Source: Bryobacteraceae bacterium
GTDB taxonomy: Bacteria > Acidobacteriota > Terriglobia > Bryobacterales > Bryobacteraceae
DNA length: 64,000 nucleotides
NCBI GenBank assembly: GCA_030041495.1
Contig: JASHNT010000028.1
Coordinates: 45,812 to 109,811, forward strand
Reading direction: 5' to 3'
Part shown: one piece after another, positions 32,307-41,686 of the stretch
Layout of the letters: each line of letters begins with the position of its first letter
Position numbering within the stretch: position 1 is the first letter of the stretch
Made by a program: the position numbers and the translations under genes
Notes under the pieces: model-generated
Databases searched by the model: none
The model's input: the letters and a program-made list of their open reading frames with translations, nothing else
What the model was told of the DNA's origin: nothing

Positions 32307-33545
32307 TCACTTGGGCGTAATGAGGGTACCCGCGCGCCCTTCGCGCGGCTCCTCCACCCAACGCCGGACCGCAAAACGCGCGAACAGGAGCAGTAAAATG
32401 GCGAATACGCTGTTCGCCAGCGCGTCGGCACCCATTAGCCCCCGGCGGCCGGCGGCGTTGTAAGCCACGCCATCGACCTTAGTCATATAGGCGATAGGAA
32501 GATTGCCACTGGAGCCGAGCAACGAGTATGCCGTTCCCGCGGCGTGCGGCCGTTTACCCAAGACCTCCAGTTCCAGGGCCGTGAAGGCGGCATATGCCAT
32601 TCCGGCCGTCAGCGAGTAGCCGATGTAGCCGCCCGCGTAGGTGAACGGAGTCGCCGGCCCCAGCGCCATCCAGGCGGAAAAGATCGCGCTGAACAATCCA
32701 GCCGCCGTGTAGGCCGTTGTGCGGCGGACGCGGTCGCACAGCAGGCCTCCCAGCATGCAGCCAAGGACCGAAATCAACCCTCCCGCCACTCCCGATACCC
32801 AGGCCACCTGAGCGTCGGAAGCGTGATAGTCCGGGCCAACGCTCGAAATCAGGTTGGCCACCGCGGCGCTGCCCACCGGCGATAGAAAAAACACCAGCCC
32901 GAGCCAGGTGGCAGGAGCACGCAACAGCGTCCACACATCGCTCGCCAAGGCTCGAAATAATGCGCCGGGAGGCTTGCGTGGCATTCGCTCCTCGATGAGC
33001 CACAGCGCGGCGAGAGCCGGCAAAAACACCATGGCGGCGCAAATGACGCTCAGCACCCGAAGCGGCGTAAACCCGGCCAGCCAGATGGCCAAGCCGGCCC
33101 CTAAAGCTCCGCCGCCCAGGTTGCCGGCATTGTACCAGCCGCCGGCGCGCCCGCGCAGCAGCGGATCGATGGTGGTGCTCAACAAGGCGCCGCAGGAGGA
33201 GGAGAGCAGCATCGAAACCACGTTGCCGGCGAACAGGAGCGTGGTGAGTTGCGCCAGGGTGGCCGAGGTCCAGACAATCGCGACCCAGGCGCACAGCGCC
33301 GAGGCTCCCGCCGCGATCATCACCCAGGTCCTCCGCAGAAGTCCGGTGTCTACCACCGGCGACCATAGAAAATACCAGAAGTTGGGAATCGCCGACACGG
33401 CGACCACTCCCGCGATGCGGTCCACCGGGACGCCGTGCTTGCGCAGCAGAAATGGCATCAAGACGGTGATGACACCGTTGAAGGACCCATAAGGAACCGT
33501 GAGAATCCCGAACAGCCAGACAGGATTGTACCGGGTGGAGTTCAA
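32307..33545 (-). CDS. Major facilitator superfamily transporter
   Basis: 412 residues with about 12 hydrophobic segments. MFS features: the N-terminal FGILTVPYGSFNGVITVLMPFLL helix region, an inter-helix segment ending in a basic pair (VVDTGLLRR), a central cytoplasmic loop (ERMPRKPPG) and the half-repeat LGCMLGGLLCDRVRRTTAY, which is close to the MFS loop motif G-x-x-x-D-R-x-x-R. The permease resembles AmpG/PAT-like members, but the substrate is not deducible. The start is TTG, preceded by a -10-like GATACT 7 nt upstream and no SD. Confidence 0.85.
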   Translation of the reverse strand: MNSTRYNPVWLFGILTVPYGSFNGVITVLMPFLLRKHGVPVDRIAGVVAVSAIPNFWYFLWSPVVDTGLLRRTWVMIAAGASALCAWVAIVWTSATLAQLTTLLFAGNVVSMLLSSSCGALLSTTIDPLLRGRAGGWYNAGNLGGGALGAGLAIWLAGFTPLRVLSVICAAMVFLPALAALWLIEERMPRKPPGALFRALASDVWTLLRAPATWLGLVFFLSPVGSAAVANLISSVGPDYHASDAQVAWVSGVAGGLISVLGCMLGGLLCDRVRRTTAYTAAGLFSAIFSAWMALGPATPFTYAGGYIGYSLTAGMAYAAFTALELEVLGKRPHAAGTAYSLLGSSGNLPIAYMTKVDGVAYNAAGRRGLMGADALANSVFAILLLLFARFAVRRWVEEPREGRAGTLITPK

Positions 33546-33629
33546 GCGAACCAGTATCGCGCGGATCTAGGGCACGCCGCTCGGCCCCTTACCTCAAGCG
33601 GCGCAAGCGTTTGAAACGAAGGAGCCGGT

Positions 33630-33920
33630 CTAGCGCCGGCCGCGCCCGCCCCCGCCGCCAGCTTCGCGTGCGGCCATCGGGCGAGCTTCGTTTACAACCA
33701 CGGCGCGGCCCATCATTTCCTTGCCGTGGCAACTGTCGACGGCCTTCTGAGCGGAGGAATCGTCGTTGATTTCGACGAATCCAAACCCACGGGCCTGACC
33801 GGTAAAGCGGTCGCGCATGACAGTCACGGTATCCACCGCCACGCCGTTTTCAGCAAAGAAGTTCTGTACATCTTGTTCATTTGCTGCATAGGGGAGGTTT
33901 CCGACAAAAAGCTTCTTCAC
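33630..33920 (-). CDS. RRM-type RNA-binding protein
   Basis: 96 residues. One RNA-recognition motif with RNP2 LFVGNL (residues 4-9) and RNP1 RGFGFVEI (about 44-51), and a Gly/Arg-rich tail (GGGGGRGRR). This is the bacterial glycine-rich RNA-binding type, often cold-inducible. The GTG start is supported by an AAGGAG SD 7 nt upstream. It is probably an RNA chaperone; no operon partner. Confidence 0.93.
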   Translation of the reverse strand: MKKLFVGNLPYAANEQDVQNFFAENGVAVDTVTVMRDRFTGQARGFGFVEINDDSSAQKAVDSCHGKEMMGRAVVVNEARPMAAREAGGGGGRGRR

Positions 33921-34030
33921 TCAAGAACTCCTTCTTGTAGTTGGAGGGCCGGAGCATGGTCCGCGCTTCGAGACGTGGATGGAATTGGGGAGACCTGTAG
34001 GCGGACACCAGACAGGCGCAGGCAGCAGAC

Positions 34031-34060
34031 GCTATACGTCGAAACGGAACCGGAAGTCAG
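34031..34060 (-). promoter_or_regulatory. Candidate promoter of the RRM gene
   Basis: On the minus strand CTGACT (34060-34055) and TATAGC (34036-34031) are separated by 18 nt. This would give a leader of about 105 nt, and long leaders are common for cold-inducible RNA-binding protein genes. Confidence 0.3.
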
Positions 34061-34166
34061 ACCGGGCACTCCAATACGGCAGTAGTATGCCAGAAAGCAG
34101 TTTCGGAGTCAAAGCAAAAAGTTGTATGCCTTCGGTGCGCCTCGGCGTGGATCAATGGCACCTGCA

Positions 34167-34199
34167 GCGTCTGAGTTAGGCACAAACGGAGTCAGACGC
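34167..34199. terminator. Inverted repeat, possible terminator after the second receptor gene
   Basis: Perfect 8-bp arms GCGTCTGA/TCAGACGC with a 17-nt loop, about 40 nt after the receptor stop. There is no T-tract, so intrinsic termination is uncertain. Confidence 0.35.
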
Positions 34200-34238
34200 G
34201 AGGAGACGCCGCGGCATTCGGGGCAGTTCGGCGCGACA

Positions 34239-37200
34239 TTAGAAACTAAAACGCGCCACCAGGGTGCCGGTTCGGGGAAGCTGGTAAAGTTGCCCGACCA
34301 CCGCGTTCTGCGTGTAGGTCGGAGCCACACCTGGGCCGGAGAGCGTCTCATTGATGATCCCAAATCCGCTGGAGTAGATCCCCTGCCCGTTCTTGGCTGG
34401 CGCCGCCTCAGGAGCCGTGGTGGTGGGATTGCCGATCTGCGTCCGGTTGAAGATATTCACAAATTCCCCGCGGATCTGCAGGTTGAACCGCTCTTTGATG
34501 CGGAAATTGCGAGCCAAGTTGGCGTTCTCTTGTGGCCGCCGCGCGGAGCGGAAGTCGCCGTAATAGGTTCCAACGGCAGGACCGAATGTCCCGTTGGCCG
34601 GGTTGGCCCACGCCGCAGGATTCAACACCTGATCGAAATAGGGATTAATGCAGCCACAGTTAAGGTTCTTGAGAAACAGCGGCTGGCCAGGCACCCGGAA
34701 CTGCTCGGTTGCTCCGGCACCGTTCGTACCGCCTAAATAGTTGGTGGTCGTGGCCAGCGGGGGCGCCAGCGGCAGTCCGCTGCCGTACTGCAGGAACGCG
34801 CCAATCTGCCAGTCCTTGGTGAGCATCGCCACCCACCTATTTTCGGAAGCCTTGGGAGTGGTGTACAGAATGTTGGCGTTGAACAGAAACGGCTGGTCAA
34901 TCGGCTGCAACGACTTGTCGGACTGCGCGAACAGAATCGGCCGGATCGCTTGCATCGTCTTAGACCAAGTAAACGTGCCATTCACCTGCAGTCCGTGCGA
35001 CATGCGCTTTGTTCCCTTCATCTGCAGTGAGTCGTAGTAAGTGTTGCCGGTGGGCGAATCCGTCACTGTGATTGTGCTGAACTGCGGATATGGCCGGACT
35101 GCGTTCAGCAAAGTATTGGTTGTCGGGTAACCCGCATACGGCGTCAGCGTCCCAACCCGCTGAATCACCGCGGCGCTATTGATCGCTTGACCGAGCAGAA
35201 GGTTATCCGCAGCATTCGAATACGGGTTGAGGCCGTACTGCGCGAATCCCTGCGCGGTCACTTGGTTGACGTAGCCCAGCGGGCCGGTCCACCACACGCC
35301 TCGATTACCCACATAGGCAGCTTCCAGCACGAAGTCCCGGGTGATCTCGCGTTGCAGGCCCGCGCTCCACTGGTTCTGGCGTCCCGGCCGCGACGCGTGC
35401 GGATCCAGGAGCGACAGGAATCCGCTGGTGGTCTGCCCCGGAAGCGGCGTTTGGCTTACGCTGAAATTCGGCCAGACCGGTTGCGGGATGGTTCCCGGCT
35501 GGTTCAGTTGTGCGTATCCGTTCACACCTGTAGGCGTCGCCGTGACATCCGCCGTATTCTCGATATTGATGTCCGGACCGAAGCCGTATGCGATACCCCA
35601 GCCGCCGCGAAATACCGTCTTGGAGTTGATCTGATACGCGAACCCAAGCCGCGGACCGAACGCATAAGGATAGTTCTGAACGAACGTGCACCCGCAGGTG
35701 CTTTCGAAAATCGCCGCGCCCAGCCTTCCACCCGCCGCCGGATTGGGCGTAGTCAGCCCGAGATCCGCGGACCGTCCGAACTCTTCGCGCGCGGCCGTGG
35801 CGTAATCCCAGCGCAGCCCATAATCCACCGACAGTCTGCGCGTAATTTTCCAGGAATCTTGAGCAAAAAGCCCCCATTGTTGCTTGAACATGCGCGCGTC
35901 CACCGGAGCGTACTGAGTCGCGGCGGTCGCGTCGCCCAACAGGAAGCTGGCGTACGGGAAACCGACCGTGTACGCCCCCGTCACCAGCGAAGCCGGTATT
36001 GAGGTGGCGCCCGCACCGAAAGTTAGTCCCACGCCGGTAGGCGGCGCGGTGATCTGCGCCTGAAACCACACTTCTGCCCCCACCTTGAAGGTATGGCTGC
36101 CCTTTACCCAGGTCACGTTGGCGTTGGACGACGGGCGCTCCGTGTGCGTCGCCGTGTGCGCCAGCGCGTTGCCCAGTTGCTGCATTCCACCGAGCGCCTC
36201 CGGACTGGTGATGTTGCCGGTAACGATGGTCGGGAAGTTGTAGCTACCCTCGCAACCCTGCAGTTGAATCGCTTGCAGGCAGTTGAACGCGCCGCCATTT
36301 TCCGTGTACGGGCTGTGATCGTAAAAATAGATCATGGAGTAGCCCACTCCGACGTGAGCCAGGAGCGTCGGGGTAATGGTGTGGTCGTAATTCAACCGGA
36401 TCGCCGGGCCGCCGATGGGGATCGAGCCGCGCGCTCCGGTGATCAGCTCAGGCAATCCGTCGGCGTTCCCGTTGGGGGTCGTGTACTGAGCGTTCGTGTT
36501 GGTGTGCTGGTAGTAGAAGGAGAGCTTGTTGGCCGCGCCCAGCGTCTGGTCCAGCTTGATCGATGGAATATCGGTGATGCGCTTGCCGGGGTTGGTCCCG
36601 ACGTAGTTGTTGTACAGCGCTGAATTCGACAGCGTGGGCAAAACTCCCTGAATCGCTACCGCCACGGGACTGAACAGCGTCGTCGGAATTACGTTATTCA
36701 CGAACGGACTCGCGATGCCCACGCCCGTGGAAGTCACCCCGCGCGTCAGAGGATTATAAATTTCGTTGGCGTAAACCGGATTGCCCAGCGCGTCTTTCGT
36801 CACCGGCGTCGAGGGTACGCCCAAAGCCGTGTTGAATCCCGTGCCGCCGTTGGGCGAGATCTGCGAAAAATTTCCCGCCTGGTACATCGCGTTGGGCAGC
36901 GTATCGGTAAAGGTCAGGGCCTGGTTCTCAATGAAGTATTCGTAAGAGAAGAAGAAGAAGCTCCGGTTGTGCCCGTTGTAGACCTTGGGAATCAAGATCG
37001 GTCCGCCGATGGTCCCGCCATAATCGTTGCGGCGGCTGCGCGGCCGGAACTTGCCGCCCGAGGGATCGGCCGGCGTCCCCGAGTTATAGGAAAACGGATC
37101 GCCCGCGTTCAGCGCCTCATTCTCGAAATACTCGTAGGCGCTGCCGTGGTACTGATTCGTGCCGGATTTCATGGTGATGTTGAACAGCCCGCCGCCGGCC

Positions 37201-37895
37201 TGGCCGTATTCGGGAAGGTAATTGCTGGTCTGCACCGCCATTTCTTCCACCGCATCCGCGCTGGGCTGGTTCTGCATGATCGCGTAGGCCACCGTGTGAT
37301 CCGTATTGTCCAGACCTTCGATGCGATACGCCGCCGTGTTGGTGGGCGCGCCGTTGATGATCATGTTGTAATTCGCGAAGTAGTTCACTCCCGGCAGAAG
37401 CACCACAGAATTGAAGGGATTGCGAATCCCGTTGCTCCCGGCGTTCGCCGTGCCGATGCCCAACACCGGCAATTCGTCCAACTGCGACAGCGTGATATTA
37501 TGCGCCACGTCGCCGCTCTCCGTCTTGAGTAGCGTGGCTTCCGCGGTCACGGTCACCGCTTCTGTCGCCGCACCAACCTCAACGCTCATATCGAGAGGCA
37601 AGACCTGGCCGGCGTCCACGGTGAGCCCGGTGCGCAACAACTTCTTGAAACCCGGCGCGGTAACCGTAACGCTGTATGGGCCCGGAGGCAGCCGCAAAAC
37701 CGTATACGCACCCGTATCCGTCGTCGCCGTCGGATACACCACATTGGTGTCGGTGTTGCGGACCTCTACCGGCGCATTAACTATGGCGGCTCCGCTGGGA
37801 TCGGTGATGATTCCAGAAATGGTGCCGGTTCCAGCCTGACCGAACGCCGCCCCGGCAAACAGCGCAAAACAAACCCCACTCAATAACAGGCGCAT
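34239..37895 (-). CDS. Oar-like TonB-dependent receptor (second copy)
   Basis: About 1218 residues. A signal peptide (MRLLLSGVCFALFAGAAFG) precedes a carboxypeptidase-regulatory-like domain (GTISGIITDPSGAAIVNAPV), the plug (VLLPGVNYFANYNMIINGAP; GGLFNITMKSGTNQYHGSAY) and a barrel ending in ARFSF, an outer-membrane C-terminal signature. ATG 37895 was chosen over the frame start at 37955 because it gives the signal peptide and follows a GGGGGG-type SD. A TTGACA/TAGCAT promoter lies about 80-110 nt upstream. The ligand is unknown. Confidence 0.92.
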   Translation of the reverse strand: MRLLLSGVCFALFAGAAFGQAGTGTISGIITDPSGAAIVNAPVEVRNTDTNVVYPTATTDTGAYTVLRLPPGPYSVTVTAPGFKKLLRTGLTVDAGQVLPLDMSVEVGAATEAVTVTAEATLLKTESGDVAHNITLSQLDELPVLGIGTANAGSNGIRNPFNSVVLLPGVNYFANYNMIINGAPTNTAAYRIEGLDNTDHTVAYAIMQNQPSADAVEEMAVQTSNYLPEYGQAGGGLFNITMKSGTNQYHGSAYEYFENEALNAGDPFSYNSGTPADPSGGKFRPRSRRNDYGGTIGGPILIPKVYNGHNRSFFFFSYEYFIENQALTFTDTLPNAMYQAGNFSQISPNGGTGFNTALGVPSTPVTKDALGNPVYANEIYNPLTRGVTSTGVGIASPFVNNVIPTTLFSPVAVAIQGVLPTLSNSALYNNYVGTNPGKRITDIPSIKLDQTLGAANKLSFYYQHTNTNAQYTTPNGNADGLPELITGARGSIPIGGPAIRLNYDHTITPTLLAHVGVGYSMIYFYDHSPYTENGGAFNCLQAIQLQGCEGSYNFPTIVTGNITSPEALGGMQQLGNALAHTATHTERPSSNANVTWVKGSHTFKVGAEVWFQAQITAPPTGVGLTFGAGATSIPASLVTGAYTVGFPYASFLLGDATAATQYAPVDARMFKQQWGLFAQDSWKITRRLSVDYGLRWDYATAAREEFGRSADLGLTTPNPAAGGRLGAAIFESTCGCTFVQNYPYAFGPRLGFAYQINSKTVFRGGWGIAYGFGPDINIENTADVTATPTGVNGYAQLNQPGTIPQPVWPNFSVSQTPLPGQTTSGFLSLLDPHASRPGRQNQWSAGLQREITRDFVLEAAYVGNRGVWWTGPLGYVNQVTAQGFAQYGLNPYSNAADNLLLGQAINSAAVIQRVGTLTPYAGYPTTNTLLNAVRPYPQFSTITVTDSPTGNTYYDSLQMKGTKRMSHGLQVNGTFTWSKTMQAIRPILFAQSDKSLQPIDQPFLFNANILYTTPKASENRWVAMLTKDWQIGAFLQYGSGLPLAPPLATTTNYLGGTNGAGATEQFRVPGQPLFLKNLNCGCINPYFDQVLNPAAWANPANGTFGPAVGTYYGDFRSARRPQENANLARNFRIKERFNLQIRGEFVNIFNRTQIGNPTTTAPEAAPAKNGQGIYSSGFGIINETLSGPGVAPTYTQNAVVGQLYQLPRTGTLVARFSF

Positions 37896-37973
37896 AAGTA
37901 CCCCCCTTGAACAACGCAGTCCATCTTCCGCAACGCGGGTTTGCCCCACAGGCAAGGCTTAAGGGCAGCAACG

Positions 37974-38003
37974 ATGCTACAGCCGTTGTTACACAGGTGT
38001 CAA
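37974..38003 (-). promoter_or_regulatory. Sigma-70-like promoter of the second receptor gene
   Basis: On the minus strand a perfect -35 TTGACA (38003-37998) and -10 TAGCAT (37979-37974) are separated by 18 nt. The predicted leader is about 70 nt with an SD before the ATG. A direct repeat TGTTAC flanks the -35 and may be regulatory. Confidence 0.55.
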
Positions 38004-38033
38004 GAATGTTACGAACAAAGGTTGCATGCAAAC

Positions 38034-38434
38034 TTACGCGCAGCGGCGATGCGCCGTGTGCGCGATGCGGCGTGCCCAGATCCAGGCGCGGCTGCGGCGA
38101 GTATCGACGAACACGATTTCCTGTTCCCACCAGGCGCCGCCTTTGGCGAGCAAGGCTTCCAGGCGCTGTAGCGAATCCTCGGCGTAACCCGCGATAAAGG
38201 CGAGCCTGGTCTCGATGGCGGGCAGAGGGGGCGCATCCAGAGTATACCGAGCATCCCCCTGAACCAATTATTCTCGCTGGTGCCCTGATGGGCCATATGC
38301 TCCAGCACGTTGCGTCCGCGCGGGTCGGGAGATTCGGGCACACCGGTAGATTCCTCGTCGCGGAACATGCTCCAGACGCTTAAGACCTTGGTACGTTCGG
38401 TTGAGTAAGTATCGATCAGAAATTCATAGCGCAC
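38034..38434 (-). pseudogene. DinB family gene remnant (frameshifted and 3'-truncated)
   Basis: The first frame encodes a DinB-like start (GTG 38434): LIDTYSTERTKVLSVW, NVLEHMAHQGTSENNWFRGMLGI. The homology then continues in another frame from about 38240: APPLPAIETRLAFIAGYAED, AWWEQEIVFVDTRRSRAWIW, RRIAHTAHRR. The frame therefore changes between about 38238 and 38246. The gene ends at once after HTAHRR, where DinB proteins normally continue with HHRGQ and about 40 more residues; the receptor promoter starts 31 nt later. It directly abuts the spermidine-synthase-like gene, so it was probably last in that operon before decaying. Confidence 0.75.
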
Positions 38435-40435
38435 CTAAAACCTCAGGACGTGCCAGAGGCTGGAGAAATCGTCGGTCCAGGTCAGCGCAGCTTCGCCCAC
38501 GGCAGTCCATCCGGGGCTTTGCGTAAAGCGCGAAACATCGGCGGCGATGGCGACCCACTGCGACGCGCTCTCGCCCGTGTTTTCATTGCGCTGAGTACTG
38601 ATCTGCGCGGCCTGCCAACCCAGGTGATTCGCGATGCCGCGCGCCACGGGCTCCAGATCCAGCGTTTTATTGGTGATGTGCAGCAGCAGGACGCCCCCAA
38701 GCTTGAGACGATCGCGGTATACGTCGGCGCATTCGGTAGTCAGCAGATGTATGGGGATCGAGTCGCTTGAAAATGCGTCGACGGCGATGGCGTCGAAGTC
38801 GTGCGCGGCCCCGCGCGACCGCTCCGCCGTTAATTGAACGCGAGCGTCGCCGAGCACGGTATCGACCTGCGCCCGCGAATCCTTCAGGAACCAGAACCAC
38901 GTATTGGCGATGCGAATCACGGCGGGATTGATTTCGTAGAAGCGGATTTCGTCGCCGGGCTTGCCCCACGCCGCGATGGTTCCGGCTCCCAGCCCTACCA
39001 CGCCGACGTGCCGCGGTGAAGCGATCTCTCCCAAAGCCAGCGCAACGCCGCTGTGCGGGCCGTAGTAAGAAGTCGGCCAGTCGCGTTTATCCGGCGCCTG
39101 ATACTCGAAGCCATGGTCGATGCGGCCATGGGTGAGCGTGCGCTTCAGGCCGACCTCGTCCGTGGACTCGGTCACGCGCAGGATGCCGTAGAAATTGCGC
39201 ACGCTCAACAAGCTCTTCTGCCCTCCGGCGATCCACAAAAACGCAGCCGCGGTGAACACTCCGAGCAGAAGCGAAGAAAGAGGCACGCGCGCCTCGAAGC
39301 CTTTCCAAACGCCCAGGCCCTCGCGACCGACCCAACAGATCAGACCCAGGGCGCAGGCCGCGCCGAAGCCGATCGGGAATTCGCTGAACTCGGTGAAGAC
39401 GCGCGGGGCGATCAGCGCGACGAAGACTCCGCCAAGCGCGCCTCCGGCGGCGACGCACAAATAAAACGTGGTGAGATAGCGTGGCTGGGGCCGTGCTCGC
39501 ACGAGTTCGCCGTTGCACAACATGCACGCGAAGAACGGCGCGACCAGATACACGCCGAGCTGCCACAGCACCGGAATCGCATTCGCCGCCGCGGAAACCG
39601 AGCACGCGACGGCGGTGAACAAACCGGCAAATGCGGCATAGACTGGGCGGCGATACCACCGGTCGCTTTCGAAGGTCAGCACGAAGGTGAGCAGGTACAG
39701 CGAGAGGGGCGCGACCCAGAGAAACGGATTGACGGCGATCTCCTGCGAGATTTCGTTGGTGGTGGCGAGAAGAATAACGGAGGCGCTGGTCGAAAGCGCG
39801 AGCCACAACAGAATGATTCCCAGCCTGGGCCTGGGCTCAGCGGCGAACTGAGAGGGGGCGGAAGCCCCTTCGCGCGCGGCCCACGCGGCGTACCCACAGA
39901 TCGCCAGAAACGCAACGTAGAGGCCGGACCAGATCTTCAGTTGCGCTCCGAGAGGGACGTACGGCTCAATCAGGAACGGATAGGTGAGTAGCGCGAGAAA
40001 AGAGCCGAGGTTAGAGAGCGCGTACAAACGCCAAGGCGATTCCGCCGGGCGCTCCGCCGCGAACCAGCGCTGGATCAACGGCGCGGTCGAGGAAAGGAGA
40101 AAGTACGGCGCGCCTACGGACAAAACCAGCAGGATCAAGATGCGCGCCGTGGGATCGCCACCGGGGCCCGAAGGCCGAATCGCAATCGGCAAAAATCCGC
40201 CGGAAGCGGCCAGCAGGATCAGGTGCACCCAGCGCGCGTTGGCCCTCGCCGGCAGGGCGTGTGCGTAGGCGTAACCGGCCAGGAGCAGCACCTGAAAAAA
40301 CAGCAGGCAGGTGGACCACACTGCCGGAGTCCCTCCAAACTCCGGCAGCAGGTAGCGCGCGGCAATCGGCTGCACTTGAAACAGCAGGAATGCGCTTAGA
40401 AAGATGGTGGCGTAAAACCGCCAGGCGGATCTCAA
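38435..40435 (-). CDS. Membrane protein fused to a spermidine-synthase-like domain
   Basis: 666 residues. The N-terminal two thirds have about 10-12 transmembrane helices beginning FYATIFLSAFLLFQVQPIAA. A soluble aminopropyltransferase-like Rossmann domain follows: VGVVGLGAGTIAAWG, EIRFYEINPAVIRIA, DAFSSDSIPIHLLTTE. This matches the fused MFS/spermidine synthase proteins, whose substrate is usually unknown. A TTG start overlaps the esterase stop (TTGA at 40432-40435), and its stop touches the DinB remnant. A role in polyamine synthesis is not assured. Confidence 0.85.
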   Translation of the reverse strand: MRSAWRFYATIFLSAFLLFQVQPIAARYLLPEFGGTPAVWSTCLLFFQVLLLAGYAYAHALPARANARWVHLILLAASGGFLPIAIRPSGPGGDPTARILILLVLSVGAPYFLLSSTAPLIQRWFAAERPAESPWRLYALSNLGSFLALLTYPFLIEPYVPLGAQLKIWSGLYVAFLAICGYAAWAAREGASAPSQFAAEPRPRLGIILLWLALSTSASVILLATTNEISQEIAVNPFLWVAPLSLYLLTFVLTFESDRWYRRPVYAAFAGLFTAVACSVSAAANAIPVLWQLGVYLVAPFFACMLCNGELVRARPQPRYLTTFYLCVAAGGALGGVFVALIAPRVFTEFSEFPIGFGAACALGLICWVGREGLGVWKGFEARVPLSSLLLGVFTAAAFLWIAGGQKSLLSVRNFYGILRVTESTDEVGLKRTLTHGRIDHGFEYQAPDKRDWPTSYYGPHSGVALALGEIASPRHVGVVGLGAGTIAAWGKPGDEIRFYEINPAVIRIANTWFWFLKDSRAQVDTVLGDARVQLTAERSRGAAHDFDAIAVDAFSSDSIPIHLLTTECADVYRDRLKLGGVLLLHITNKTLDLEPVARGIANHLGWQAAQISTQRNENTGESASQWVAIAADVSRFTQSPGWTAVGEAALTWTDDFSSLWHVLRF

Positions 40436-41652
40436 CGCTTGCTGACGACCTTCGGCTGATTCTTGGCTGGCACGAACGAGAGATTCTCGGTGAAGAACGG
40501 CAGCACTTTCTGCTCGAAGCGGTCACGCACGTGATTGGTGTGATCGCCTTCGTAAGTCTCGAAAGTGTGCTTGATACCGAGCTGGGTCAGCAGCGCATCC
40601 ATCTGCATGTTGGAACCAGCAAGGGTATCTTGCAGGCCGACATCCATGGCGATGGCCTTGAAGCTCCTCAATGCCGGCAGATACTGAGCGGCGAAGGCCA
40701 GCGGCGAGTTGGCGACCCACTCCGCGGCGGCTTCCTGATCGAATTTGCCGTTATCGTTGGGAAGGTCGAAGAATAGCGGCGGCTTTTCAGGATTCGGGCT
40801 CCACGCCGCTGCTTCAGCGAACTGAACGTTGCCGAATCCTCCGCCGCGGCCACCGCGCCCGCGGCCGGTTTGCTTGCCGTTGTTGGCCGCGGGGCCCGGC
40901 CCTTTCGCGTCACCCCGTCCTGCGGTTCCCCGCCCTGCTCCGCCACGGCCCGCGCCCGGAGGCGGAGGATTATTCATCAGGCAGCACGAGCTCATCGCGT
41001 AAATGCTCGAATAAACGTCCGGATACTTCATGGCGAGGCGGAAAGTGCCATAGCCGCCCATCGAATGCCCCATCAAACCTCGGCTGGCCCGGGTGGCGAT
41101 GGTGCGATAGTGCGTGTCGATGTAGTCAACCAATTCCTTGGTGATGAACGTTTCCCAATCGCCATTGGTGGGCGAGGAAGAATACATCGCTCCGTTGTAT
41201 TTGTTGAACGAATCCGGATTCACGATGATCATTTCCTTCGCAGTGCCGGAGGCGATGTCTTTGTCGACTCGTGTCGGTATGCCGAAGCCCGGCAAATACT
41301 GTTCCGCATTCAGCCCGTAACCGTGCAGCGCATACACCACCGGGTAGCGCCGATTCTTATTCGTCGTGTAGCTGGGAGGCAAATAGACGAAGACATCGCG
41401 ATCCGGTGAATCGCCGAGCAGGTTGCCCTCCAGCGCCTTGCTGTGGACCTTAATACGTTCGACGGCGTTGGCTCGCGGATTGGGATCCCCGGGAAAGGGG
41501 CTTCCGCCCTTTTTCTGTGCCGTAGGGCCTTGAGCAGCTTCGGGCGCCGGGGTTTGAGAAAACGTCCAGCCGGCGGTGGCTGCGACCAACGCGGCGGAGA
41601 CAATAACTTGGAGAGAGAGCCTGGAGCGTTGAAAATTGAACTTGGAGCGCAT
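40432..41652 (-). CDS. Exported esterase of the esterase D/feruloyl esterase alpha/beta-hydrolase type
   Basis: About 406 residues with a signal sequence (LSLQVIVSAALVAATAGWTF). Alpha/beta-hydrolase features: RRYPVVYALHGYGLN, the nucleophile elbow GHSMGGYG, a likely acid in AMDVGLQDTL and a His in YEGDHTNHVRDRF. A Gly/Arg/Pro-rich insertion of about 45 residues sits between the nucleophile and the acid, in the lid region. ATG 41652 was preferred because AGGGG lies just upstream; ATG 41667 is an alternative. It is 34 nt after the ADOP gene and overlaps the next gene. Confidence 0.85.
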   Translation of the reverse strand: MRSKFNFQRSRLSLQVIVSAALVAATAGWTFSQTPAPEAAQGPTAQKKGGSPFPGDPNPRANAVERIKVHSKALEGNLLGDSPDRDVFVYLPPSYTTNKNRRYPVVYALHGYGLNAEQYLPGFGIPTRVDKDIASGTAKEMIIVNPDSFNKYNGAMYSSSPTNGDWETFITKELVDYIDTHYRTIATRASRGLMGHSMGGYGTFRLAMKYPDVYSSIYAMSSCCLMNNPPPPGAGRGGAGRGTAGRGDAKGPGPAANNGKQTGRGRGGRGGGFGNVQFAEAAAWSPNPEKPPLFFDLPNDNGKFDQEAAAEWVANSPLAFAAQYLPALRSFKAIAMDVGLQDTLAGSNMQMDALLTQLGIKHTFETYEGDHTNHVRDRFEQKVLPFFTENLSFVPAKNQPKVVSKR

Positions 41653-41686
41653 GTGTGTTCCCCTCATGTTTGAGCCGCAGACTATT

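Larger units (their letters stand above)
33921..34238. other. 318-bp intergenic region with no gene
   Basis: No convincing ORF. It holds the RRM gene's 5' leader (about 100 nt), a candidate promoter at 34031-34060 and an inverted repeat at 34167-34199 that could end the receptor transcript. A 67-codon plus-strand frame here has no supporting features. Confidence 0.7.
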
